From contig OX637797.1 of the NCBI GenBank assembly GCA_951802425.1, positions 3,968,001 to 4,032,000 on the forward strand: DNA of 64,000 bases, in the 5' to 3' direction. Numbering within the stretch: the stretch's first letter is position 1; each line of letters begins with the position of its first letter. A model generated the notes under the pieces. The model saw only the letters and a list, made by a program, of their open reading frames with translations, was not told the origin of the DNA and ran no database searches. Made by a program: the position numbers and the translations under genes. This DNA is from Clavaria fumosa. Taxonomy: Eukaryota > Basidiomycota > Agaricomycetes > Agaricales > Clavariaceae. Below, piece after piece: positions 34,573 through 45,639 of this stretch.

Positions 34573-37329
34573 TCACAGGCCTCGAGCCAATGGAATCAGT
34601 TTGAAAACAGCTGAAATTTCTCGTACCATTGTGGTCCAGTCGACCTTGTCGTCGTCTTTCAGCGTCAATCCCCACGTCTTCATTCCTACCATAACCATCG
34701 CAATACCTGCGAGCCCTGCCCCACACCAGTCAGTCAGGATGAGCGCATCTGCAGTGTGCAGAACTCCATGTGGCATTATTTGTTGCCACCAGTTGGCCAT
34801 GTTGTCTGCAATCCCCGAAAAGTCTTGTGTGTCATCCCAGTTACGAGCTTGGCGTGCTTGACTCCAGTTCCTGAGTGATTCAGGAACTGCAACCTGTTGA
34901 TTCTCCAATTTTAATGGAGTCCCTCCAAGGCTCCCCAAAGCTGTCTCAGTGGCAATCCATGCCTCACATAATGCATACCAATCATTGCCAAGGCTTTGTA
35001 CGTCATGGTGACCCAGACCCATATCCTGTGATGCCCGTTGGATCAAAGATGGAAGGCTGCTGAGCTTAAATGGTCGAGGCTTCAGAGTCCGCATAACACC
35101 CTGAGAGGTTTGCAATGCGTTGGCTTCCAGTCTAAATTTTCATTTAGACTTAAAAGAGACAGAACAAATAAATTCTTACGTTTTAACACTAGCAGACAAG
35201 TAAGCAGCAGCTTGGGTCATTGCATCCCACAGTGGAAGCTCAGCATTGAGACAATATCCTGGTGTATTTGGTGCAATAGAGTCAGGCTCAGTGAAAAGGA
35301 TTTCGCTGAGTTGTTTGAGTCCGAGTCCTAGGCCGAGCAATATCCTTTCGATGAACCCAGGTGGTGCCACTGAGTTTGGCAAAGAGCCTCTCCAAGACGA
35401 TGCCCTGATCCAATCAGAAAAGGCAACAGCACTGTCCAGATGTTCAAGGTCTGAAGAGAAAAATTCCTTCGGTAGCCATTCGTTGTCAAATGTTCAGCAG
35501 GCGAAGGTTGCTGGGATGAGACGGCTGGTGGTTCCTGGACGCTGCCACAGACTCAGATACTGACCCTCAAAAGACAAATAAACATACCGCATATTGGAGA
35601 AGCTTGAGTGCATGGACGTAGTCTTGTTGATTTGTTAGTTTCTTCAGGTATGCAAGACGGTTGACGGCTGTTGCTGGAGAGCCTGGGGCAGGCTCGAATC
35701 CAACTACTTTCTTGCCCTTGTCAACTGTCAGCGCTCTCTCAGACAGCGCGTCTGTCCCCTTTGCCTCCGGCTCTGCGTCCTTGTCAGCAGCGTCTGGACC
35801 ATCATCTAACACTTCGTTTCCCACATCTGAATCCATACCCAACCTGATGAATGTCAAAGGCCTCAGGCCTTGCTGCTGTTTCGTGTACCAGTAAGAATAC
35901 AAGGCAATTGCCTCAGTCTTGGGCATGTATGAAGGATCTTGAAGGCGGCTGTCTGGCGGAATGCCATCCTTTACAAATTCTTCAGGACTGGCAGCGATTC
36001 TTTTCCATGGAACAAGTGCAGTTTGCTTTTGAACCACTGAAAATGATATAAGTCATGATTCAGAAGTGAGAAAAAAATCTTACAGTAGACAGCCTTCACA
36101 AATTCACGAATCACGTCCTTCAAAGAAGGAAGTGAGACGTCAAGTGGGAGTTTCCCAAGGAGGGGGTAGCCAGCATCGTCGTAGTTCAGCTTCCCCCAAG
36201 ATCTGTCGTCTTCTTGATAATTATCTGGATGATAATTAATACCAGACAACTTAGTGAAATAAACTACTTACTATTTCCCAAAGACGCATTGTATCTGCAC
36301 CAGCTGGGCCAAATTTTCCCAGTTTTCCAATCTGCACATGCCTTGGTGAATTTTTGCCCTTTGTTGCTCGTTTCGAACCTTAGACATAGATTAGCATGGA
36401 GAGACAGCAGACAAAGCAAAAATTACTTTGAGCAAATCGCCTGACCCTCCTCATCCTCAAATGACATGAGCATGAAGACATGTACCCCCATCTTGCGGTA
36501 CACATCATCCATGAATTGTGTGACAACTTTATATAAGTCTTTCTCGGCCATCCTAAACAGGAATGAGAAGGGGAGAATGTCACAGATATAAAATACTCAC
36601 TCCCTCTGCAGATCGTGAGGCCATGCACCTGAATTCCAAGCGTGTGCTTGGTCCGTACATTGTTTCCTGTCCGCTTCGGAAAGGCCATTCAACACTTTCG
36701 TGAGTGCTGGCTGATATGCCGCAAATGGTGTCCGGCCCTCCTCGACCAACCTCGTTACTTCCTGCTGCACTTCCTCTTGATAAACTCGTCCAACTACTCG
36801 TCTCAGGTTCCATTTACGCCCCCACACCGACCTCTCATTATTCTTATCTTCCCCCTCAACATCATCATCACTCCCATTGTTGCCATCACCTTGGCCATTT
36901 CCATCATCAGCATCATCTCGACTGCAAGACATTGGGTGACCCCCTGATACTCGTTTGGCTCTCACATTTTTGAACCATGTTTGAACAGCCTACTGAGTTT
37001 TTAGTCCAAAAAAATGTAATTACTTGTCAATTTACCTTTGAGAGATCCAGAGGCAGCTCAGGCAGCCGTTTTCCCTTGGAAACCCGTTGCTGATGAGCCT
37101 CCTGCAACTGCTGCACAGTAGTTCTGATGCGATCTGACCGCTCCTTACCCTTTGTGGCAAGCCACATTGGGAAGGCATTTTCTAGGATAGGAATATAGAG
37201 ATCGATAGCCCAAGGCATGCCTGACTTAGCTTTGAGGCAGGGAGGCAGGAGGCAGAGGTGGAAATATTTTAAATGAACGATCACGTGACCGTTGGATCCC
37301 CGCGCGACACGGTCACATGGTCTGACCAC
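34573..37329 (-). CDS. transposon cargo gene, unknown family
   Basis: A multi-exon gene read from about 37240 (MPWAIDLYIPILENAFPMWLATKGKERSD...). The upstream ATG at 37329 lies inside a 74-bp inverted repeat and is less likely. Next: FKNVRAKRVSGG, an acidic Asp/Asn-rich linker, VVGRVYQEEVQQEVTRL, MAEKDLYKVVTQFMDDVYRKMGVHVFML, NYDDAGYPLLGKLP, WKRIAASPEEF, a Pro/Asp-rich stretch, then WWQQIMPHGVLHTADALILTDW near the C-terminus and the stop at 34573. Introns of 45-60 nt separate the blocks. I recognise no catalytic motif. Its position between the left TIR and the divergent promoter region shared with the H3-mimic gene marks it as stable cargo. Confidence 0.55.
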
Positions 37330-37711
37330 GTTGCATAATCCAGTGCTCGTATTTAAATATTGAGGGAGAAATTAGAAATTTCATCTTGGACAATCTACCC
37401 AAATTAAATCTGTGATCATTTTGTCTCACTAAAACTAAGCTTCAAAATGCCTGTGTAAGCCTGCAACTTCGTCGCAACCTTTGGGTCAGTGGTGGGAGGT
37501 CACAACATTTACAAACAACCCTGTGTTGGCAGGGATTGCCCCCATATCATGTGCAACGTGGTCAGACCATGTGACCGTGGGAGGTCACAACATTCACAAA
37601 CAACCCCGTGTTTGGCAGGGATTGCCCCCATATCATGTGCAACGTAGTCAGACCATGTGACCGTGTCACGCGGGGATCCAACGGTCACGTGATCGTTCGT
37701 TTAAAATATTT
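37262..37711. promoter_or_regulatory. 74-bp inverted repeat pair and internal duplication
   Basis: 37262-37335 and 37638-37711 are inverted copies with about three mismatches, each containing ATCACGTGACCGTTGGATCC. Between them an 88-bp unit (GTGGGAGGTCACAACATTTAC...) is directly duplicated (about 37489 and 37577). The pair sits between the divergent cargo genes and may be their shared promoter. Each arm holds a CACGTG E-box-like core, but no factor can be named. Confidence 0.7.
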
Positions 37712-37846
37712 CCAACTCCGACCGCTTCGACGCTCATCTCTTTCTCCTTAACCACTACTACCGTCTTCTTTCCTCGAACTCGTCGACTCTCTTGACTCAC
37801 AGGTACGTATTTTATTTTATCTTTTATGTAGCCTTAGTAGACGGTG

Positions 37847-37896
37847 GCCTTAGTAGACAAATGACCGGATGCATACAGTCATTTGTCTACTAAGGC
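37847..37896. repeat. perfect 19-bp hairpin
   Basis: GCCTTAGTAGACAAATGAC (37847-37865) is exactly inverted at 37878-37896 with a 12-nt loop. A partial extra copy GCCTTAGTAGAC lies just upstream (37831). It could form a stable stem in DNA or RNA. No gene overlaps it. Confidence 0.8.
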
Positions 37897-37934
37897 TACC
37901 TTAGATACATAAACATCTCTTTTGCAGTCTTTTG

Positions 37935-38990
37935 GTCTGGGGGTAGGGAGTGAGCGCCTCGGTGCGCTCACTCCCAAGACCCTCGGTGGTCTTTTTCGAT
38001 CTGGGGGCAGGGGGTGAGCGCCTCGGTGCGCTCACTCCCAAGACCCTCGGTGGTCTTTTTCGATCTGGGGGCAGGGAGTGAGCGCCTCGGTGCGCTCACT
38101 CCCAAGACCCTCGGTGGTCTTTTTCGATGGTCTTTTTCGATCTGGGGGCAGGGGGTGAGCGCCTCGGTGCGCTCACTCCCAAGTAGTGTTGCCGCAGCTA
38201 GACTAGTCACGAGCCAGCTAGACCAGCTGCGGCTAGTGACTACTCTAGCTGGTCTCAATTTGTCTTAGCTGTAGTCATAGCTGCAGCTAGTGAGTTTAGC
38301 TGACTATAGTCATGGCTTAGCTGCCAACTCTTATATTATAATTATGTGTTCATTCTCACTGCTGTAATGCCCTGGTGGCCATGACACTGCAGTACTGCTA
38401 CTTTGACTAATAGTGCAATGCCACTACTATCATCAGTTACAACCCCTGTCACTGTCAGTTCATAGGCTGGTTCATATGCAACAAGTCTAAGAATGATAAA
38501 GTCAGCACAGCAGGGATAAAAAGGTGAGTTACAGCATGGCTAACAAGATAATAGAGCATTTAATGGTGAAATATTTGAAAGATAAAGTGCTATTCTCAAC
38601 TTATTTCACTTGAAACTTTACATCAAACCTAGCCATAGCTTAGCTGCAGCTATCAGCTATGGAAATATCAATAGCCATAGTCATAGCTGCTTTGTAGCCA
38701 TAGCTGATTGCCAGCTAGGCTACAGCTACAATCAGCTATGGCTATGGCTATTAGTCAGCTACTAGTCATAGCTGTGGCAACACTACTCCCAAGACCCTCG
38801 GTGGTCTTTTTCGATCTGTGGGCAGGGAGTGAGCGCCTCAGTGCGCTCACTCCCAAGACCCTCGGTGGTCTTTTTCGATCTGTGGGCAGGGAGTGAGCGC
38901 CTCGGTGCGCTCACTCCCAAGACCCTCGGTGGTCTTGATGATCTGGGGCAGGGCTGGGCGCCTCGGCGCATGCCACAGACCTTCGGCAGT
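37935..38990. repeat. 64-bp minisatellite, split by a MITE
   Basis: Units of 64 bp (CTCACTCCCAAGACCCTCGG ... GTGAGCGCCTCGGTGCG) occur about four times at 37935-38183 and about three times at 38786-38990. Each unit contains the hairpin GAGTGAGCG...CGCTCACTC. Long open frames crossing it are repeat artefacts. The array is interrupted cleanly at 38184-38785. Confidence 0.85.
38184..38785. mobile_element. 602-bp hAT-type MITE
   Basis: The ends TAGTGTTGCCGCAGCTAGACTAGT and its near inverse (ACTAGTCATAGCTGTGGCAACACTA) bound the element. The 8-bp sequence CTCCCAAG is duplicated at 38176-38183 and 38786-38793. An 8-bp duplication with short TIRs fits the hAT superfamily. The interior has repeated AGCTATGGC-type motifs near both ends and no coding capacity. 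Confidence 0.85.
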
Positions 38991-39663
38991 CTTGAAGATC
39001 TAGGGCCGCAGGCACTTTGGTGCGTTTCCATTTCCCATTTTACTCATATTGACACTCTCTATCCTTCTGGCAAAGCGTGTCTTGACACATGGGTCTTCGC
39101 ACCCGACACTTGTATTTGTTGGGAATGTGGGTGTTTCGTGCATTTCCATTTACTGTTTTACTGACATTGACACTGACTATCCCTCCAGCACAATCACATC
39201 CTCGACACATCCCGACTCACCGGTCTTCACACCCGACACACGGGTCTTCGCACCTGACACTTGTCTGGAGCAGGGAATGTGGGTGTTTCGTGTGTTTCCA
39301 TTTACTATTTTACTGACATTGACACTGACTATCCCTCCAGCACAATCACGTCTTCGACACATCCTGACTCACCGGTCTTCACACCAAACATCCGCTGACA
39401 AGTCGTCCTTTTTTTGTCTTTTGTGCGCTGTAGCAGTAGTTATTCATGTCGTAGTAGGGGAGGGGTAGCGGGGATATTCAATGCCGGCCACATTGAGTAT
39501 CCTTTCTGCCCTGACCATATACTTTTTTCATTTGACTTGTAATAATTACTTGTAATTTGTCGAACTCTCATACCCGTTATAAGGCGAGATTCTGCTCCTA
39601 CGTGTAAGTCACGTGACCACCGAGTGGCTGAGCGGCTAAGCACTTTGACCTCGAACCGTCACA
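38991..39663. repeat. 152-bp direct duplication, otherwise no gene
   Basis: GGGAATGTGGGTGTTTCGTG... at 39121 recurs at 39273, with more than 85% match by eye across the unit. A shorter related piece lies at about 39034. The segment 39425-39663 leads into the H3-mimic gene and should contain its promoter. No other gene is supported. Confidence 0.6.
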
Positions 39664-41317
39664 ATGCCAAGAACGAAACAATCGGCATCCAGGTCAACTG
39701 GTGCTCCATGTGTGAGAGTGACCCTTCACCCGTCTGCCATCAAACAAAATGCGCAGCCTATCGCTCAACCGATTGGAATTAGGGTGAGTCCTCGACTCTT
39801 CTGTCGATTTGATCGAGCTGATCAAGGGACACAGACAGGTGACAGAGCCCCAAATGATGAAGTCAGACTACTTAACTCCATCTAATATAGTACTGACCTT
39901 TTGCAGTGGTGCTGCAGCTGCGGCGATGGCGGAAATCTCTTGGACTGCGATTTTTGTGAGCGAGCCGTGTGCAGCAAATGCCTCGATCTTTCCGGAGGCT
40001 CCAAGCTCATCAAAGAGCCCAACGTCAATTTTTTTTGCATGGGCTGTCATTTAGGCTCAGAGAATCGAGCTGAGCCCTTCTATGTAAGTACTGATCTTTA
40101 TCAACACAAATTTATTGACACAGAATGTTGTATTACAGCCTCTCTACCGCAACGGCGAGCCCATCAAAAGTGTCATTGGGCATATCAAGCCCACGACACT
40201 AAGGGGCAATTACGCACGGCAAAACACGAACTCGTTGGCCATCGTCAACATTCGACTGTGCACGATCCCAACCCAAGGCGATCCATACATTTCCGTCGCC
40301 AACACCTTGGCCGGCTGGTTCGCCAGCATATCTGAAAGAAGGATGTTATTTACCAAAGAGGTAGTCTTGGATATTGATGCGGCGAATCCAAGATCATTGG
40401 CCAAGCATCAGAGAGTTCTCAAGGATATCATCAAAAGCTTTCAACAGTGAGTCCGTTTTATTACGATTGAACGCAGCTGATTGCTCCAAACAGATTTGGA
40501 GTCCGGAGGCTCGTCGTATTCCTGTTTACCCACGCCAATCCCGAGAATGGTGACCTCCATTGTGCTAATAACTCAGGAATCCAAGTTGAAAGTGTAAGCT
40601 CATCCATACCATCAAATGGTCGCTTACTGATGTAGTCTACCTTTTCAAAAGTTTCTGGCTCAAATTTTTGGGCAAGATCTCCTTCAGTTTGCACAGGAAG
40701 TACATTCACTTCTTGTCCTCGAGGTTTGTGGCGGAGTTTGGGAGAACGCGGCGTCGTGCAAAGCAGTGACGGATTTTGCTCAAAGGTATGTCTTGGCCCC
40801 ACCCCTGCTTCCAATGCTGATGATGCCCAGTGCATATTTCAATCACGTCATTGGCTTTGGCCAAGCCAATTTCTTTCCCCATCTAGCTATTCCATTCCTC
40901 ACAAAACTTATCATCAAAAATTTCATCGAATGTTTCTCGATCCTCCGAATTCTGCCAGATCTTCTCAAGGAGGAGGAGGGTCTTGGTGCCCACACCTCCA
41001 TCCTTCTTTTGTCTCACAGATTCGCCTTGGAATACATATGGGTTCACCACCAACTCCGCCCATTTGGTGATGCCGTCGCCCTCCAGTGCCCGAAGTGTTA
41101 CGCAATTCGGACCCTCACATTCAAGCTACTGGACAGCAAATCGGGCAGTTACCAGGCAAGCTGTCCTTGTGGTTGGGCCGACAAGAAACCCTCTGGCTTG
41201 GGTGACGCAACCTTGCCAAAGGGCCCGACGGGATGGGCCACTCGCCTGTTGTACGGAACTCCGGCCATTGTGGATGGTATATGGAAGTTGCCACGTTTGA
41301 TGTATAATATTGTCTGA
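39664..41317 (+). CDS. H3-tail-mimic / ADD-PHD-like finger / caspase-like fold protein
   Basis: Six exons (39664-39783, 39907-40083, 40139-40446, 40494-40593, 40652-40785, 40831-41317) join in frame to 441 residues. Residues 1-14 read MPRTKQSASRSTGA, matching the H3 tail ARTKQTARKSTG at 8 of 12 positions plus conservative changes. Residues 42-93 form a C8 finger (C-X2-C-X8-C-X2-C-X4-C-X2-C...C-X2-C) like ADD/PHD readers of H3. From about residue 203 a hydrophobic strand VVFLFTH215 and, 46 residues on, LLVLEVC261GG resemble the His/Cys pair of caspase/CHAT folds. A zinc-ribbon-like CPKC...CPC segment lies near the C-terminus. The degraded copy at 1094-2668 keeps this order. Cargo of the 15.5-kb KDZ element, 600 bp upstream of its transposase on the same strand. 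Activity is unproven. The start is the only ATG giving the H3-like tail. Confidence 0.8.
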
Positions 41318-41919
41318 GCCATGTACAAGTTTGTCTTGTTTGCCTCCATGCTACCCATGTCTACCTATGAAATTCCAATGCTACCCGTGTCTACCTATGC
41401 AATTCCAAGATCACCTTCAGTGAAAACAAGATAGGCCATCGCTTCGCTCTGGCAGTTTTCTATTTATCCAGCAGTTTTCTAATAATCTGAAGTCCTGTAT
41501 TATATACATTACATTAGTAGTGCTATGTTCACCACTACGTAGGCAGATTAGGAGGTCACATCGTCTTTGGGGAAGGAGGACGCAGGCATGCTCTATGTAA
41601 AAAACGCAGCGTCTCACGCCACGAAAGACACACTACATCACGAAATGGACTACAACATGGCATTAGGCAACAACCGAACGACCTCCGAACAGTACGGGAC
41701 GTTGAACACATGAAACGGCAGACAATATGGAACAGGATGAAAACAGCCTGCGCCGCACCTACCTCACACACGAACTCCGACTTGCACAGTCAGCACCAAG
41801 GATGACATGCAGGAGTACACAAACACAAACATGAACACACAAAATCATGTGACTGATCACATGTTGAGATGTTGAGAGCACATCATGTGACACTGACAGT
41901 ATTCTGAACATCACTCAAG
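41318..41919. other. intergenic, no gene seen
   Basis: Two copies of a 33-bp segment (GCTACCC-TGTCTACCTATG-AATTCCAA) lie at about 41350-41410. The rest has no coding pattern and probably contains the promoter of transposase 2. Confidence 0.4.
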
Positions 41920-44900
41920 ATGCGGTCAGTCATTGGGAAAGAAGGACGAGCAGTAGAGAGAACATACACAATAAAAAAGCTCTCAAGGGGGAGGAAGGTC
42001 AGGAAAAAAGATCAGCAGATCACTCATAACACTAGAGCAGGTTCTCAATCCCCATCTCAACCTAAAAAACGAGCAAGGGAGCCCAGCCATCTGTATGAAA
42101 ATTTGGATTTTGGGAAGGACGACATACTGCCTGGACAGGAAAGTTCAGATTCAAATTCAAAAAGGCCAAGAAAGGGGAAGGTAGTTGAATTAATTCTGAC
42201 CAATTTTGATTTACATTGACATTCTGCAGACACAAAATGATTTCCTTCAAGAATGGAAGGACAATGCATGCAATCTGCATCTCTCTGAATTAATGGAGTT
42301 TGAAGCTCCTCCTGAAAACCAGAACTGCATGCTCTGTCACAAACCCTTGGCTTTATACCGGTGTTTTGACTGTTTGTACAGCACCCAACTCGTCTGCCTT
42401 GATTGCTGTCTTCTGCAACATCAACGCCATCCATTCCATCAAATCAAAAAATGGACAGGAACATTTTTTGACAGGAGCGACCTTGGAGATATGGGGCTTT
42501 CCATCAATCTTGGCCATGGCGGCAATTTGTGCCCTGGATACCATGCTGAACTTCCTCACACTGTGATTGATGAACGAAGAATCTGGGATGGGGATGAGTC
42601 TGATGATGATGAGTCTCTGGAAGAACTGCTGCCAGGGGTGGACAGCTTTCAACAGACTCATGGAATAACATTCATAACCAGCTCTGGTGTTTTCAAGCGT
42701 CCAGTGAAATGGTGCATCTGTCCAAATGCACCATCTAATCATCTCCAGCTGCTTCGGATGCGCTCTTTCCCTGCCAGTCTTCAGAGGCCCTCAACTGCAT
42801 TCACATTTGATGTCCTCAAGTTGTTTCATATCGATGTTATGGAGTGCAAAACTGCTGCACGAAGCTTCTACTCAAAGCTGCAGAGAATGACTACTAGTGG
42901 ATTTCCCTCTTCGATCCCAGTAAGTAGCAAAACCTCCTGATTAGATACAACATCCTAACCCCAAAGGTTTTCAGGATCGTTACCGTGAACTCATGAGGGT
43001 CTCAAGACAGTGGAGGCATCTGGAAATGCTTAAGAGGGCAGGATTTGCACATCATCCTGAGCAAGAGCAGACACCTGGTGACCTTGCACTTTTTTGCCCT
43101 ACCTGCCCTCAACCTGGAATAAATGTGGCAGTTGAAGAGGTGAAAGAATCCATGAATCCGTAAGTTCATTAAATTTTTTTCCAAATGCAGAAATTGATTA
43201 AAAATTACAGTAGCATTTATCACCGATCTATCGTAGCTGATGGAAATTTTAAACTGGAGCATGTGAAGTCGAAATGCTCTGAGGGTGATGTCTCCTTAAG
43301 TGATGGAAGAGGTTTTATGGTCCAGGATAAACCCTACCAAGCTCACATTGCTGCATCTGTCGAAGTAAAACAGGTGACCCTTCAAGTTGGACACCATTCA
43401 GGATATTTGTTGACAACATTCTATAGAAACCAAGATGTCACAATCATCGAGCAATTACCCAGGTGAACGGTCACAGTGGACGAAAACGAGATCACCTACG
43501 AGCAACTGGAGGCGGAGTATGTGCTTGTGCACGTCATGGATGCTTTTATCCACACAGCTTCGTTGATTTTCAGAAGGGAGAGAGGTAAGACTTATAATCT
43601 TCAAGGTGTCTGGGCTAAGTTTTGTTTTTTCAGGCAGGCAAACATTGATTATTCACTTTGCCAAGCCCTTCAGAGAGTAAATGTCATCAAGAAGGTGCTT
43701 TTTGTCTATGACATAGGATGTGAATGGGGAAGACACTTTCGGGACTGAGTTGAAGCAAGCAAATACCTGCATCTCGATGATGGCCTGAAGATTATCACAA
43801 CAGTAGGGAAATTTCACTTGGGAGCACATATCAAGGAGTGCTTTGCACTTTTCTCCTTGAACTTTGTTCAAGGTGTGGGGCAATTGGATGGCGAGATTTT
43901 GGAAAGTCTCTGGTCAACCCTTGGCAAAGCAGCCAGCCATACCAGAGGAATGTCTCAAGCTCATCGACAGGAGGTTCTCGACAACCACATGAATGATTCT
44001 AACTGGAAGAAGATGATCAAAGCATGTAAGTATGTGTTCTTATGGTCATAGATATTTTTTTGATGTGTTTAAAACAAAGCACATTCAATCCTTATGAAGT
44101 GGAAGAATGCGCAACAGCAACAGGCAGAAACTAAATCAGCTCTGGATGAATTGACAGCTAGAATCAGCCATACATGGGTATCAGAGTGGAGGCAATTGGA
44201 GGAAAGAGCAATGACTGAGCGAGGAGATTTGCTCAGAATATATGATGTTGCAAAAACAAATGGTCGGCCATTTCTTACCCCTTTTTGCTTTTGATTGAAG
44301 TGCTTTGAAGCCCCTAGCTGTGCAGAAATTGAACTAGAGCTATCACAGAAGGAACGGAACACAGGTGATTTATCTGGTGGTGCCAGTCTTCTAGCTTTAG
44401 GCATACAGTTGGAAAATGAACAGTAAGTTCTCATTATGACGTGTATTTCTTTGCGATTTACATTCACATACCACTAGAGCATCATTAGCAGCATATACAA
44501 AGACACTGAGAAAACCTTCAACATCCCAGCGAAGAGAGCTTGAGGAGAAAAGAAGGCGCCTTCAAATCAGGATTACAAAATATGAGAAATGCTGGTCTGA
44601 CTCGACTCTCTTCATGGGCAAGGCTATTGACTTGGGAGAAAACCATCTATTGTACCAGGAGAATGAAAGCGAGATCGAGGACAATGATCTGGGCACAGCT
44701 GATGAGTGGGAGGATGACAGCAATGGGCTTCACCCCGAGGCGATGACTATATTCCTTCCATCAAACATGGGTGGCGAGAATCACATGGAAAGTGGTTTGG
44801 AAGACATGGCTGCATGTGAAGCAAAACTCCGGGTTGGACAAATGAATGATGCCCTTGAAAAACTTAGGATTGCCTTGGGGGAGAAATCTCTTATATTCAG

Positions 44901-45556
44901 AGAAAAGGTGGGCTCATTGATCATTTTAATACCAGCACTGAGATATCAATTGTTCAGGTCCAGAAGTGCAAGAGTCAACAACTTGCTACCAGAGCTTGGA
45001 GTCAAGTGCACTCCATGGAGTCACGGGTACAGCAGGCAGTCAGGGAATATAAAAGGGCTCGAGCTGCAGCCCAGAGACTGGGGTCCCTGGATCCAAAGTA
45101 TCAGGACATCTCAAAAGATGACTTGAAAATGCCTGGGGACGTGATCGAAGAAAACAGGATTGGTCAGCGATCAGAGAAACTATCCTGGTTGTGGAGGTTG
45201 GATAGTGGGATGAACAAAGGAGAATGCAGTGAGAGAATGAAGGAATGTGAGTGGATGGTGTGGTATGTCATGAATGAAAAATTGACAAATGATTAGTCTA
45301 CAGAGTGGTTTGGTTGAGAGCAAGTGCAAGGTTCAATCGCTGGGATGAGGAAGTCACTTTGCTTCAGCAGGAAATGAAGTGGACAGCCGCATTTTTCAAG
45401 CACAAGAAAGATCAATGGGAGCAAATAGCAATGAATGAAAGAAATGTAAGGAGTGGGCTGGCATGTTATGCTCACAAGCAGGAGGTGGTATGGGAAAGAT
45501 TTGAAGGACATGCAAGGAAGATTTTTAGAAGTAGTTGTCAACTGGAGCCAATCTAA
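41920..45556 (+). pseudogene. KDZ-superfamily transposase 2, one premature stop
   Basis: Starts MRSVIGKEGRAVERTY with a basic N-terminus. Exon 1 is 41920-42180 and exon 2 is 42230-42919, with more exons after. Seen: CxC2-like cluster (CMLCHKPLALYRCFDC, CLDCC); RELMRVSRQWRHL; CPTCPQPGIN; D1 in VADGNFKLEH; the CHNHRAI ... ATGGGVCACARHGCF..P..DFQKGER block; D2 in VYDIGCEW; GKFHLGAHI; and DGEILESLWSTLGKA. The C-terminus is helical, ending CQLEPI. A TGA at 43746-43748 (after HFRD) interrupts it; copy 1 has Lys-Arg around that point. Otherwise the gene looks complete. Family role: DNA transposase that should act on the satellite-rich inverted ends around it. Confidence 0.8.
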
Positions 45557-45639
45557 TGAGCCTTCTTCATAGTGCAGTTGATAGGTCTACTGTGAAGTGC
45601 AGGAATATCTCTGCTGGACTGGTGTCATACAGGACATGG

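Noticed and set aside
39618..39660. tRNA-like A-box (TGGCTGAGCGGCTAAGC) just before the H3-mimic gene
   Set aside because: No matching B-box in the right orientation and no cloverleaf could be folded; not called as tRNA.
43476..43748. Open frame MDENEITYEQLEAEYVLVHVMDAF
   Set aside because: A shadow of the true KDZ frame, which reads CHNHRAI ... CACARHGCF in this stretch.
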